Part shown: positions 47,941 to 56,493 of the stretch, in pieces | Layout: each line of letters opens with the position of its first letter | Numbering within the stretch: the first letter of the stretch is position 1 | Origin: Deinococcus sp. | GTDB taxonomy: Bacteria > Deinococcota > Deinococci > Deinococcales > Deinococcaceae | Reading direction: 5' to 3' | Length of the DNA: 58,307 nucleotides | Assembly (NCBI RefSeq): GCF_018260555.1 | Contig: NZ_JAGLBB010000010.1 | Span: 1 to 58,307, forward strand | Program-made: the position numbers and the translations under genes | Notes under the pieces: model-generated | What the model was told of the DNA's origin: nothing | The model's database searches: none | The model's input: the letters and a program-made list of their open reading frames with translations, nothing else

Positions 47941-48080
47941 CCATACGGACTGCGGCCAATTCGGTGCCGTTCCGATGGAGTCCGGGCGGATGCGAGGAGG
48001 AAGGGCAGACGCCCCTTCGCGGTATGGAGCCGCAGGGGGTGTCTTTCCGACTGCGGCGGAATGGAGCGGAATCCGTATCA
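47941..48080 (-). repeat. Intergenic TRATACGG repeat (copy 7, 140 bp)
   Basis: From CATACGGACTGCGG to GGAATGGAGCGGAATCCGTATCA, with CGGGCGGATGCGAGGAGGAA and GGTATGGAGCCGCAGG shared with other copies. On the minus strand its end TGATACGGATTCCG is the stop codon of udk. Confidence 0.87.
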
Positions 48081-48692
48081 GATGGTGGTACGGATGCGGG
48101 CGGCCAGCATGTCCAGCGCCGGTTCGTTCATGCCGCCGTGCGGAATGATCACGTCCGCGTAGCGTTTGGTGGGTTCCACGAAACTCAGGTGCATGGGCCG
48201 CACGTACTCCAGGTACTGCTCGATCACACTTTCGGGCGTGCGGCCGCGTTCCTGCGTGTCGCGCAGCAGGCGGCGGATAAAGCGCACGTCGGCGTCGGCG
48301 TCCACGAACACTTTCAGGTGCATGCGGGCGCGCAGCGCCTCGTCGTACAACGCGAAAAACCCTTCCAGCACCACGACCGGGCCGGGCAGCACCTTGGTGG
48401 TCTGCGCCGAGCGGGTGTGGTTCGTGAAGTCGTACTCGGGCATGTCGATGGGCACCCCGGACAGCAGCGCGTCCACGTGTCGGCCCAGCAGCGCCCAGTC
48501 GAACGCGGCGGGGTGGTCGTAATTGGTTTTCAGGCGGGACTCGAAGGGAATGTCGTCCTGGTTGCGGTAGTAGTTGTCCTGGTTTAAGACGGCCACGCCC
48601 CCGGGCCCGACCGTTTCGATCACGCGGCGGGTCACGGTGGTCTTGCCGCTGCCGGACCCGCCGGCCACGCCGATCATGAACGGAACGCTCAC
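48078..48692 (-). CDS. udk: Uridine kinase
   Basis: 204 aa; phosphorylates uridine and cytidine in salvage. P-loop GVAGGSGSGKTTVTRRVIET, then VLNQDNYYRNQDDIPFES and NYDHPAAFDWALL for nucleoside binding, and VVVLEGFFALYDEALRARM. It starts at ATG 48692, overlapping the upstream dehydrogenase-like gene by 4 nt. The TGA stop is supplied by the end of repeat copy 7, so the terminal ARIRTTI may not be ancestral. Confidence 0.95.
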   Translation of the reverse strand: MSVPFMIGVAGGSGSGKTTVTRRVIETVGPGGVAVLNQDNYYRNQDDIPFESRLKTNYDHPAAFDWALLGRHVDALLSGVPIDMPEYDFTNHTRSAQTTKVLPGPVVVLEGFFALYDEALRARMHLKVFVDADADVRFIRRLLRDTQERGRTPESVIEQYLEYVRPMHLSFVEPTKRYADVIIPHGGMNEPALDMLAARIRTTI

Positions 48693-49726
48693 GCGCCCTT
48701 CCCGCCCAGGCTGCCGATCAGGTCAATGCGGCGCTCGGCCATGCGGCGCGCCACGACGTGCGGGGCCTTGCCGTACTGCTCGGCGACGCCCGTGATGCGG
48801 TTCACCGTCTGGTAGATGCGCTCAGCCGACTGGTTCATGTCCAGACCCGTGGCCGCCGAGATCAGCCCCGCAGAGTTGATGGCGAAGTCCGGCATGTACA
48901 CGATTCCGGCTTCCTTGACAGCCTCCTCACCCCGGCGGGTCAGGGGGTGGTGCTCGCCACCGGCGATCAATCGGCATTGGAGTCGCGGCACGTCCTGACT
49001 GCGGATGGAGTGCCCGTACCCGCAGGGGGCCAGGATGTCGCACGGCACGTCCAGCAGTTCATGGCACCCCACGACGCTCACGCCGCTCAGCGATTCGGCC
49101 AGGGCCTGCGCGCGCTCCGGGCGGTCGTCGGCCACGGTCAGGCGGGCGCCCTCGCGGTGCAGGTGAACGGCCAGCGCGCGCCCGACCGCCCCGACGCCCA
49201 TGATGGCCACGCGCACGCCACGCATGCTCTCGGACCCCAGGGCGTGCCGGGCGGCGGCTTTCATGCCCCGGTACACGCCGTACCCGGTGACGGAGCTGGT
49301 ATCGGTGTGCATGCCCAGCGTGGACCCGGTTTCCTGCGCCACGAAGGCAATGTCGGCCGGGCTGACCCCGATGTCCTCGGTCAGGACCACGCGGGACTCC
49401 ATGGGCCGCACCTGCCGGCCCAGCGCGCGGAACAGCGCTTCTCTGGCATGCGGGTCTTCCACGCCGGATTCCGGCATCATCAGGACGCACGCGCCACCGC
49501 CGTAATTCAGGCCGGCCAGCGCGGCTTTCAGGGTCAGGCTTTCCGAGAGCGCCAGCGCGCCCTGCACCGCCAGTTCTTCATCCTGTTCGCGTAACCGCAC
49601 CCCGGCAATGGCGGGCCCCAGCACGGTCGAGTGAATCGCCAGTGCGGCGCGCAGGCCACTGGGAGCGTGGTGCAATAACGTCAGGGCTTCATGGCCGCGT
49701 GACTGCATCTCCTCAAGTATCAACAT
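48689..49726 (-). CDS. Leu/Glu/Phe/Val dehydrogenase homologue lacking the catalytic lysine
   Basis: 345 aa with the two domains of leucine dehydrogenase-type enzymes: VTGYGVYRGMKAAARHALGS, the NAD fold VAIMGVGAVGRALAVHLHRE, and YMPDFAINSAGLISAATGLD. The substrate-binding Lys (K67, in LTLKAALAGLN) and the catalytic Asp (VVLTEDIG) are kept, but the catalytic Lys of GGGK is Ala79 (LNYGGGACVL). The enzyme may be inactive as a dehydrogenase or have another role. GGAG lies 6 nt before ATG 49726. It is coupled to udk by an ATGA overlap, an unusual partner. Confidence 0.82.
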   Translation of the reverse strand: MLILEEMQSRGHEALTLLHHAPSGLRAALAIHSTVLGPAIAGVRLREQDEELAVQGALALSESLTLKAALAGLNYGGGACVLMMPESGVEDPHAREALFRALGRQVRPMESRVVLTEDIGVSPADIAFVAQETGSTLGMHTDTSSVTGYGVYRGMKAAARHALGSESMRGVRVAIMGVGAVGRALAVHLHREGARLTVADDRPERAQALAESLSGVSVVGCHELLDVPCDILAPCGYGHSIRSQDVPRLQCRLIAGGEHHPLTRRGEEAVKEAGIVYMPDFAINSAGLISAATGLDMNQSAERIYQTVNRITGVAEQYGKAPHVVARRMAERRIDLIGSLGGKGA

Positions 49727-50059
49727 TCGGGACTCCTGTGCCGCGCCCGCCCGCCACTGCTGCGGCGCGCGGTAACGCCCTGAAGCCTACCACCGCCCCC
49801 GCCGCCGCAACAGCAGGGAGGCGCGCGGGGGTCCTGGCCCCCCCGTCCCCTGCGCGCCGCGGGACCCGCCTACCGTGGCCCGGAGGTCAGCAACGGCGTG
49901 AAAGAGCACGGTGAACGCTGTCAGACGCCCGACCCTGCAAGCATGCTCATGCTGGTGTCCCGCCCTGCATTCTGCGTGGTTCCCTGCAGCCACATGAAAA
50001 AACTTGGTGTTCCGGCAGACTGAAGTCCCTTACAATGGGGCGAACAGAGGGGGAATTGA
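49727..50059. other. 333-bp intergenic region between divergent genes
   Basis: Holds a GC-rich inverted repeat GGCGCGC/GCGCGCC (49820-49858), the palindrome GCATGCTCATGC near 49941, and on its right side a TACAAT box (50031-50036) plus GAGGGGG ribosome site for the E2-like gene. No gene or RNA was recognised. Confidence 0.5.
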
Positions 50060-51556
50060 ATGGAACGGATTGCTCCGCTCGCCAAAATTCTGGCAGAAGC
50101 GAACGGGATTGACTGGCAGAAACTCAACGGGACCGGAAGCGACGGGATGATCGTCGAACAGGACATCCTGAATTACCTTTCCCGCGTCATGAGCGGCGAG
50201 GAAGATCCGCCCAGCACGCCGGTGGACCCCACCCCCGCCGGCTGGACCGGGGATGAGATTCCCAGCGCCGACATCCTGAACAAGGCTGGCATGAACGCCG
50301 ACATGCTCAGCCGCGCGGGCGTCGATAGCGACATCACCCCGTTCGTGGAGCAGGCGCGCACGGCCTCGCCGCAGCTGCCCGCCACCCCGCCCGCCAGCAC
50401 CCTGGCCGACGTGGACCTGGAATTCGAACTGGACGACCGTACGCCAGTCCTGGCCGCTCCGCAGATCGCCGATACCGCCGCGCCTGGACTGGCTGCCAGC
50501 CTGGGCAGCCAGCTTTCACTCCTGTACCCGAAACTCACGCCGGAAACTGCCCCGCAGGCCACTGCTCCTGCCATCACTGCGCCTGCGATCACGGTGTCTG
50601 TCACGACGCCCGCCTTCACGGCGCCCATGGCCGCCGAGCCAGAAGTGACCGCACCCCCGCTCCACCTGTCCGATCTGACAGTACCCGACGTGCAGGTTAT
50701 GGCGCCAGCGGCGCCCAGCAGCGTGCCCGCGTTCCACTTCGGCGCCACCCCAGCTGTCCAACCGGAAGTGCCAGAGGCCAGGCCCGGGCCAGATCACGCC
50801 TGGACGCCCGCCATGCCCACCTGGACGGATGGCCGTCAGGCCGACGATCACGCCTGGACGGAACCGGCCCAGGCCGCCGCACCTGCTACGGACGCAGCGC
50901 CGATTAAAGACGCAGCGCCAGTTAAAGAAGCACAGGCGACCCCAGCCGCCGCAGAGGAGGAGCCGATAAAAGCTGCTCCGGCCGGGGAGCTTCAGCCTGA
51001 CCCGGAGCAGGAACCCCAGGTGCTGGTCGCGCCGGTCGTGGTGGCCGCGACCAACTCCACGCAGGTCGTGCACGCGCCGGGCGAGGTGAGCCCGGCGAAC
51101 GCCGTGTGGTTCGGTGCGTACCTGCGCCGCGACGCGAACGTGGCCGCGCTGCACGACCTGCAAGGTCAGGTCAGCGCCGCGCTGAATCAGGCGCTTCCGC
51201 TGGGCCTGCTGGTGGCCCGCGCCGCCGTGCGTCACGCGGATACCCTGAACCTGGGCCGTGTGGCCGTGCAGGGCGACCGCCACACGCACCCGGTCGGGAC
51301 CGGCAGTCTGCGCGACGCGCTGGCGCAGCTGGACACCGCGTACGACGGCGACGCCCCGGACCTGCTGATCGTGGACGCCAGCGCGCATGGTCTGGATGAC
51401 CTGCACTACCCGCACACCCTGACCCTCAGCGTGGGCCGCACGCACGATGGCCGCGCTCCGCTGAGCCTGAACGGTGACGTGGACGCCGCCCGCGCCGCGA
51501 AGTTCCTGGCGCAGGTGGCCGGGACGCTGGAGCAGCCCATCCTGCTGGTGCTGTAA
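50060..51556 (+). CDS. E2-like protein: E3-binding domain, long linker, degenerate acyltransferase domain
   Basis: 498 aa. Residues 3-40 (IAPLAKILAEANGIDWQKLN then GTGSDGMIVEQDILNYL) are a peripheral subunit-binding domain like that tethering E3 in 2-oxoacid dehydrogenase complexes. A linker of about 270 residues is rich in Pro, Ala and Thr (APAITAPAIT repeats). The C-terminal 170 residues follow the E2 catalytic fold to the end (RAPLSLNGDVDAARAAKFLA, TLEQPILLVL), but the active-site DHRxxDG is replaced by NGDVDAA and no catalytic His is visible. There is no lipoyl domain. It is probably a structural or regulatory pseudoenzyme. ATG 50060 has GAGGGGG upstream and a TACAAT box at 50031. Confidence 0.72.
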   Translation: MERIAPLAKILAEANGIDWQKLNGTGSDGMIVEQDILNYLSRVMSGEEDPPSTPVDPTPAGWTGDEIPSADILNKAGMNADMLSRAGVDSDITPFVEQARTASPQLPATPPASTLADVDLEFELDDRTPVLAAPQIADTAAPGLAASLGSQLSLLYPKLTPETAPQATAPAITAPAITVSVTTPAFTAPMAAEPEVTAPPLHLSDLTVPDVQVMAPAAPSSVPAFHFGATPAVQPEVPEARPGPDHAWTPAMPTWTDGRQADDHAWTEPAQAAAPATDAAPIKDAAPVKEAQATPAAAEEEPIKAAPAGELQPDPEQEPQVLVAPVVVAATNSTQVVHAPGEVSPANAVWFGAYLRRDANVAALHDLQGQVSAALNQALPLGLLVARAAVRHADTLNLGRVAVQGDRHTHPVGTGSLRDALAQLDTAYDGDAPDLLIVDASAHGLDDLHYPHTLTLSVGRTHDGRAPLSLNGDVDAARAAKFLAQVAGTLEQPILLVL

Positions 51557-51562
51557 GCGCCC

Positions 51563-51685
51563 GTATGACACCACCGTCGGAAAGGCGCCGCCTGCGGCTC
51601 CATACCGCCCAATTCGTATGCTGTTCCCACTCGCATCCGCTCGGATTGATCCGGAAGTATGCCGAATTAATCGGAATCCGTATCA
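51563..51685 (+). repeat. Intergenic TRATACGG repeat (copy 8, left end truncated)
   Basis: CACCGTCGGAAAGGCGCCGCCTGCGG..., TTCCCACTCGCATCCGCTCGGATTGATC and AATCGGAATCCGTATCA match copy 4 closely; the first TGATACGGATTCCGC is missing. The next 45 bases (CTACGGACTGCCGTC, TTCCCACTCGCTC) look like a further fragment reaching the end of the Ahb-like gene. Confidence 0.85.
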
Positions 51686-51734
51686 TATCTGCTACGGACT
51701 GCCGTCTATTCCCACTCGCTCTGCCCGTTGCGGC

Positions 51735-52793
51735 TTACGCCTCGGTGCCCAGGTGTTCTTTGGCCCAGCCGTAGAATTCCGGTTTGTAGAATTCCAGGCG
51801 CACTTTCTTGTATTCCTTGGTGGAGTACAGGATGTCGTGTGGAACGCCCTGCGCGACTTCCTGCTCGATGGCGCTGATCTTCCCGAAGGCTTCTTCCTTG
51901 CTGCGGCCGTGAACCATGGTGAAGATGGTGTAGGGCCATTCGGGGTAGGTGGGCCGCAGGTAGCAGTGTGAGACGGCCTTGAATTCGGCCATCTGGCGGC
52001 CGACTTCGGCCACGCTGTCCTGCGGGACGGCCCAGACGCCCATGGCGTTGAAGGTGAAACCGGCTTTCTGGTGGCGGAACACGGCGGAGACGCGGCGCAG
52101 CGCTCCGGCGGCTTTCATCTTCTCGGCGTGCGCGGCGACCTCGTCGATGCTCAGGCCCAGCGCGGCGCAGGCGTCGGCGTAGGGTTCCTCGGTGACCGGC
52201 AGGTCCTTCTGGAATTCCGTGACGAAGGCCCGGTCGAGGTCCGTGACCGCGTAGCCGATGTTGCGCTGCTCGCTGGTGTACTGGGGTTTGGCCTTGGCGT
52301 TCCAGTCTTCCTTGCCGGTCATGTCGAATTCCACGCCGATCTTGAACAGGTGCAGGGTGGGCATCAGGCGGGTCAGGCGCGCGCCGCTCAGTTCATGGAG
52401 TTTCTGCACGTGCGCCTCCAGGTCACTTTCGGGCGGCACGGCGATGGTGTACCAGAGGTTGAAGCGGTGGTTGCGTTTGTAGTTGTGGCTGACGCCGGGG
52501 TGCTGGTTCACGATCTCGGCCCCGGCGTCAAGCTGGTCCTCGTCGTGCACGGCGGCCACGAGGCTGCTCTGGTAGCCCAGGGTGCGGGTGTCGAAGATGG
52601 CGCTGACCTGCCGCAGCACGCCCTGGGCTTTCACCTCGCGCAGGATGCTCAGGGCCTCGGCTTCGGTCAGGCCGACGTCCTGCGCGATGACGGCGTAGGG
52701 CCGCCGGGTGATGGGGATGTCGCGTTGAATGCGGTTCAGGAGCTGCTCGCGTGGCGTGGGGGCAGGCTTGGGCGCGGCGGCGGGTGCGGTCAT
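51735..52793 (-). CDS. Fused AhbA/AhbB-like (siroheme decarboxylase/Lrp-type) protein
   Basis: 352 aa made of two homologous halves, each a winged helix plus an Lrp/AsnC ligand domain. First half: RDIPITRRPYAVIAQDVGLT, QGVLRQVSAIFDTRTLGYQS and SHNYKRNHRFNLWYTIAVP; second half: KDLPVTEEPYADACAALGLS, ALRRVSAVFRHQKAGFTFNA and SHCYLRPTYPEWPYTIFTMV. This matches AhbA-AhbB, which decarboxylate siroheme in the alternative heme pathway, in which a basic motif of the HNYxRxH type is important. Deinococcus is expected to make heme by another route, so the role is open (decarboxylase, heme or tetrapyrrole sensor). ATG 52793 follows TATGGT (52800-52805) by 6 nt. Confidence 0.78.
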   Translation of the reverse strand: MTAPAAAPKPAPTPREQLLNRIQRDIPITRRPYAVIAQDVGLTEAEALSILREVKAQGVLRQVSAIFDTRTLGYQSSLVAAVHDEDQLDAGAEIVNQHPGVSHNYKRNHRFNLWYTIAVPPESDLEAHVQKLHELSGARLTRLMPTLHLFKIGVEFDMTGKEDWNAKAKPQYTSEQRNIGYAVTDLDRAFVTEFQKDLPVTEEPYADACAALGLSIDEVAAHAEKMKAAGALRRVSAVFRHQKAGFTFNAMGVWAVPQDSVAEVGRQMAEFKAVSHCYLRPTYPEWPYTIFTMVHGRSKEEAFGKISAIEQEVAQGVPHDILYSTKEYKKVRLEFYKPEFYGWAKEHLGTEA

Positions 52794-52888
52794 GTCTGCA
52801 CCATACGCGCCGGCGGGGCGGCGAAACGTCCCCGAACGAACGGTCAGGCGGGTGCAGTGGGGGCCGGTGTGGGCGCACAATGGCGGGC

Positions 52889-53182
52889 ATGGTAACGGCG
52901 ATCGTGATGGTTCAAGCAGAGCGGCAGCGGGTGCAGGAGACAGCCGAGGCGCTGGCCGGCGTGCCGGGCGTGCGCGAGGTCTACTCCGTGACGGGCGAGT
53001 GGGACATCGTGGCGATCCTGAAAATTGCCCGCTACGAGGACCTGGACGACGTGGTGACCGGGCACCTGCGCAAGGTCGAGGGCATCGCGCGCACGCAGAC
53101 GATGCTGGCATTCCGCACGTACAACGAGGCGCTGCTGGATCAGGGCTTCGGGGTGGGACTCGACGAGAGCCAGGAGCGGTAG
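52889..53182 (+). CDS. Stand-alone Lrp/AsnC ligand-binding (RAM) domain protein
   Basis: 97 aa; only the effector-binding domain of Lrp proteins, with no DNA-binding helix. VTAIVMVQAERQRVQETAEA, VPGVREVYSVTGEWDIVAIL and a C-terminal TRTQ-like RTQTMLAFRTYNEAL follow the family. Such domains form dimers and octamers that bind amino acids or other small molecules. It is divergent from the Ahb-like gene, with start codons 95 bp apart, and may modulate it. ATG 52889 follows CACAAT (52876-52881) by 7 nt. Confidence 0.85.
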   Translation: MVTAIVMVQAERQRVQETAEALAGVPGVREVYSVTGEWDIVAILKIARYEDLDDVVTGHLRKVEGIARTQTMLAFRTYNEALLDQGFGVGLDESQER

Positions 53183-53277
53183 GGGGAAGCGGGGCGCGTT
53201 TAAGAAGTCTTTAGAGGCCTGCGGGTTTTGTGACCTGCCCTACCGGTATCTCCTGGGTCGGCGGGTACGTTGACCGT

Positions 53278-54192
53278 ATGCGCCGCACACTCCTTCTGCC
53301 TGCCCTGCTTCTGGGCACCTCTCTGGCCAGCGCCGCGTCCGCCAAGCCCATCGTGGTGGGCAGCAAACTCGACCCGGAAGCGCAGATCCTGGGTCAGATG
53401 ATCGTGCTGAGCCTGAAGAACGCGGGCCTGGACGTGACTGACCGCACGAACCTGGGGGATACCGGCGTGAACCGCAAGGCTATCCTGGCGGGCGAGATCG
53501 ACGTGTACCCCGAGTACACCGGTAACGCTGTGTACCTCTTCCCGAAGGCGAAGATCACGGCCAAGCAGGCGGGCAATACTGGCACCATCTACGGGCTGGC
53601 GCGTCAGCTGGACAGCAAGAACGGCGTCACGTGGCTCAAACCGGCGGCCGTGAACAACACCTGGGTGATCGCGGTCCCCGGAGTCCTGGCGAAAAGCGCC
53701 CGGCTGAACACGGTCGCGGACCTTGCCCGTTACGTGAACGGCGGCGGCAAGCTGAAACTGGCGGGCAACCCTGAATTCTTCAACCGGCCCGACACCATGC
53801 CAGCTTTTGAAGAGGCGTACGGCTTCAAGCTGAAGGCCGATCAGAAGCTGATCCTGGCGGGCGCCACGCCCCCCCAGACGCAGCAGGCCGCCGCGAACGG
53901 CACGAACGGCGTGAACGCTGCGATGGCCTACGGCACGGACGGCACGCTGGCGGCGCTGAAGTTGGTGGCCCTGAAAGACCCCAAGGGTGCCCAGGCGGTG
54001 TACCAGCCCTCCCCGATCATCCGTACGGCGACCCTGAAAGCCAACCCGCAGATCGAGGCGATCCTGAACAAGACCTTCGCCACGCTGTCCCAGGCGACCA
54101 TGCAGGGCCTGAATGCCAAGGTGGCGCTCGAAGGCCGCACGGCGCAGGCCGTGGCGCAGGAATACCTGAAAGCCAAAGGGCTGATCAGGTAA
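53278..54192 (+). CDS. Osmoprotectant ABC transporter substrate-binding protein (OpuC-like)
   Basis: 304 aa. A signal peptide (RRTLLLPALLLGTSLASAASA) without lipobox Cys, then the OpuAC/OpuCC fold: IVVGSKLDPEAQILGQMIVL, ILAGEIDVYPEYTGNAVYLF and a second lobe. It binds quaternary amines such as choline, glycine betaine or carnitine; the aromatic cage is not assignable by eye. ATG 53278 is 6 nt after TACGTT (53266-53271). First gene of the SBP-permease-ATPase-permease operon. Confidence 0.9.
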   Translation: MRRTLLLPALLLGTSLASAASAKPIVVGSKLDPEAQILGQMIVLSLKNAGLDVTDRTNLGDTGVNRKAILAGEIDVYPEYTGNAVYLFPKAKITAKQAGNTGTIYGLARQLDSKNGVTWLKPAAVNNTWVIAVPGVLAKSARLNTVADLARYVNGGGKLKLAGNPEFFNRPDTMPAFEEAYGFKLKADQKLILAGATPPQTQQAAANGTNGVNAAMAYGTDGTLAALKLVALKDPKGAQAVYQPSPIIRTATLKANPQIEAILNKTFATLSQATMQGLNAKVALEGRTAQAVAQEYLKAKGLIR

Positions 54193-54280
54193 GCGCCGTG
54201 GATGGGGGCGCTGCACTGGGGTGGGCTGGCCGAAGTTTCTTTCCGCGCTGGGACTTTCCCCCTCCGCATGCGGGCCGTCC

Positions 54281-55510
54281 ATGAGTGATCCGGCAGACAG
54301 GGGGGTAGGAGCCGAGAGGCTGCCGGCCCCCTCTTTTGCTGGCCCTGCTTCTGCCCCCCGGTCAGGGGCAGGCGCGCGGGGCGACGTGCAGGCGGTGCTG
54401 CTCCTGGCGGCCCTGCCGATGCTGGCGGGGGCGTGGTTGCCCTGGGTGCTGCTGCGCCCCAACCGCCTGGCGCCGGGCGAGTACCTGCGCCTGCCGCCCG
54501 TGTGGGTGGCGGCGCTGCTGGTCCTGGCACTGCTACCGCTCGCCGCGGCCCGCTGGCGGCCTGCGCTGACCTGGGTCCCGGCCACGCTGGCGCTGCTGCT
54601 GGCCGTGTGGCTGCTGGGCACCCGCACGGGCGCGGCGCTGGTCGGGCAGGCGGCGTTCGCGCGGGCCAGTGCTGCCAGCGGCGCGTGGCTGACCCTGCTG
54701 GGGGCGGGCGTGGCCCTGTACGGGGCGCGGCTGTGTACCCGAGCGGCGGGCCGTCCCGCCTGGACTGGGCTGCTGTGGGCGGCGGGAGTGGGGGCGCTGC
54801 TGCTGAACGGCACACTGTCGAACTGGTCGGTGCTCGTCGAGGCGCGCAGCGAGGGGCCGCGCTGGGTGCAGGAGCTCGCGCAGCACCTGCGGCTGGTCAG
54901 CACGGCACTGGGGCTGGCCGTTCTGATCGGCGCGCCGCTGGCCGTGTGGGCGTCCGGGCGCGAGCGGGTGGCGGCGGCCGTGCTGGGCGTGGCGAACGCC
55001 GTGCAGACTATTCCCAGTCTGGCCCTGCTGGGCCTGCTGATCGCGCCGCTCTCGGCCCTGGCGAACGCCTTCCCGGCGCTGCGATCGGCGGGCGTGAGTG
55101 GTATCGGGGTCGCCCCGGCCCTGACGGCCATGACCCTGTACGCGCTGCTACCGGTGCTGAGAAACGGCGTGGTGGCCCTGCTGGGCGTGCCGGCCGGCGC
55201 GGTGGACGCGGCGCGCGGCATGGGCATGACGGCCGCGCAGCGCTTCTGGCGGGTCGAGTTGCCGCTGGCGCTTCCGGTGTGGCTCAGCGGGGTGCGGCAG
55301 GCGGCGGTGCTGCTGGTGGGCGTGGCGGCCGTGGCCTCGCTGATCGGCGCGGGCGGGCTGGGCACGTACATCTTCAAGGGCCTTCAGAGTGCCGCAACCG
55401 ACCTGATCCTGCTGGGCGCCGTCCCGGCGGCGCTGCTGGCCGTCGCGGTCGACGCGGCGCTGCGCGGCCTGGAAACACTGCTGGGAAGGCGCCTGGGGAG
55501 GGCTGCGTGA
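54281..55510 (+). CDS. OpuC-type ABC permease with extended N-terminal membrane region
   Basis: 409 aa, almost twice the usual size of about 210. The C-terminal 210 residues are the standard permease: LGVANAVQTIPSLALLGLLI, the EAA loop GAVDAARGMGMTAAQRFWRV and LIGAGGLGTYIFKGL. The extra N-terminal 190 residues form five or six membrane helices with no domain I recognise. ATG 54281 was chosen as the last start before the first helix; upstream ATGs exist. It ends in a GTGA overlap with the ATPase gene. Confidence 0.87.
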   Translation: MSDPADRGVGAERLPAPSFAGPASAPRSGAGARGDVQAVLLLAALPMLAGAWLPWVLLRPNRLAPGEYLRLPPVWVAALLVLALLPLAAARWRPALTWVPATLALLLAVWLLGTRTGAALVGQAAFARASAASGAWLTLLGAGVALYGARLCTRAAGRPAWTGLLWAAGVGALLLNGTLSNWSVLVEARSEGPRWVQELAQHLRLVSTALGLAVLIGAPLAVWASGRERVAAAVLGVANAVQTIPSLALLGLLIAPLSALANAFPALRSAGVSGIGVAPALTAMTLYALLPVLRNGVVALLGVPAGAVDAARGMGMTAAQRFWRVELPLALPVWLSGVRQAAVLLVGVAAVASLIGAGGLGTYIFKGLQSAATDLILLGAVPAALLAVAVDAALRGLETLLGRRLGRAA

Positions 55511-56493
55511 TCGAACTGCACCACCTGGAGAAACGGTTCGGCGGGTCGCTCGCCGTGCAGGACCTGAACCTCATCTTCCCGGACGGGGAACTCACGGCGC
55601 TGCTGGGCCCGTCCGGCTGCGGCAAGACGACCACGCTGCGCATGATCAACCGCCTGACTGAACCCAGCGGGGGCCGCGTGCTGCTGGGCGGGCAGGACAC
55701 CCGCACCCTGAAACCCGAGGCGCTGCGCCGGGGCATCGGGTACGTGATCCAGCAGGTGGGTCTGTTCCCGCATCTGAACGTCGCGCAGAACGTGGCGACC
55801 GTGCCGGACCTGCTGGGCCGCGACCGCCGGGCCACGGCCGCCCGCGTGGATGAACTGCTGGACCTCGTGGGCCTGGACCCGGACACCTTCCGGCACAAGC
55901 GGCCCGGTGAGCTCTCGGGCGGGCAGGCGCAGCGGGTGGGCGTGGCCCGCGCCCTGGCCGCCGATCCACCTGTACTGCTGATGGACGAACCGTTCGGGGC
56001 GCTTGATCCCCTGGCCCGCGACCGCCTTCAGGACGCCTTCCGTGACATTCAGCGGCGACTGCGCAAGACGGTCGTGATGGTCACGCACGATATCGACGAG
56101 GCGCTGCGCCTCGGGGACCGCGTAGCCCTGATGAACGCCGGGCGGCTTGAGCAGTTCGGTACGCCCGACGACCTGATTTACCGGCCTGTCAGTGACTTCG
56201 TGCGGCAGTTCCTGGGTGAGGACGCCGCGCTGCGCCAGCTCGCGGGTCAGCCGGTGGGCCGCTTCATGGTGGCCCTGCACGGCCCAGATGGGTTGCAGCC
56301 GGGCCGCGCGGGCACAGGCGGGGCAGCCTCCCCCCTGCCAGCCGTGGCGGTCGAGGAGACCCTGAACGCCCGCAGCGCCCTGAGTGTCCTGCTGCGCGAG
56401 GGCACGGACCGCCTGACCGTCACCCGAGGCGGCCAGCCGGTCGGAACAGTCGGCTGGCACGACCTACGGGCCTCTGGGCCGGAGCGTCCTTGA
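55507..56493 (+). CDS. OpuC-type ABC transporter ATPase
   Basis: 328 aa; energises import of the osmoprotectant. Walker A LLGPSGCGKTTTLRMINRLT, Q-loop YVIQQVGLFPHLNVAQNVAT, signature ELSGGQAQRVGVARALA, Walker B VLLMDEPFGALDP and the H-loop VMVTHDIDEALRL are complete. The C-terminus after the ATPase core lacks a full tandem CBS pair; only a short CBS-like stretch (TLNARSALSVLLREGTDRLT) is visible. GTG 55507 overlaps the permease stop; its own TGA overlaps the next gene's TTG. Confidence 0.93.
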   Translation: MIELHHLEKRFGGSLAVQDLNLIFPDGELTALLGPSGCGKTTTLRMINRLTEPSGGRVLLGGQDTRTLKPEALRRGIGYVIQQVGLFPHLNVAQNVATVPDLLGRDRRATAARVDELLDLVGLDPDTFRHKRPGELSGGQAQRVGVARALAADPPVLLMDEPFGALDPLARDRLQDAFRDIQRRLRKTVVMVTHDIDEALRLGDRVALMNAGRLEQFGTPDDLIYRPVSDFVRQFLGEDAALRQLAGQPVGRFMVALHGPDGLQPGRAGTGGAASPLPAVAVEETLNARSALSVLLREGTDRLTVTRGGQPVGTVGWHDLRASGPERP

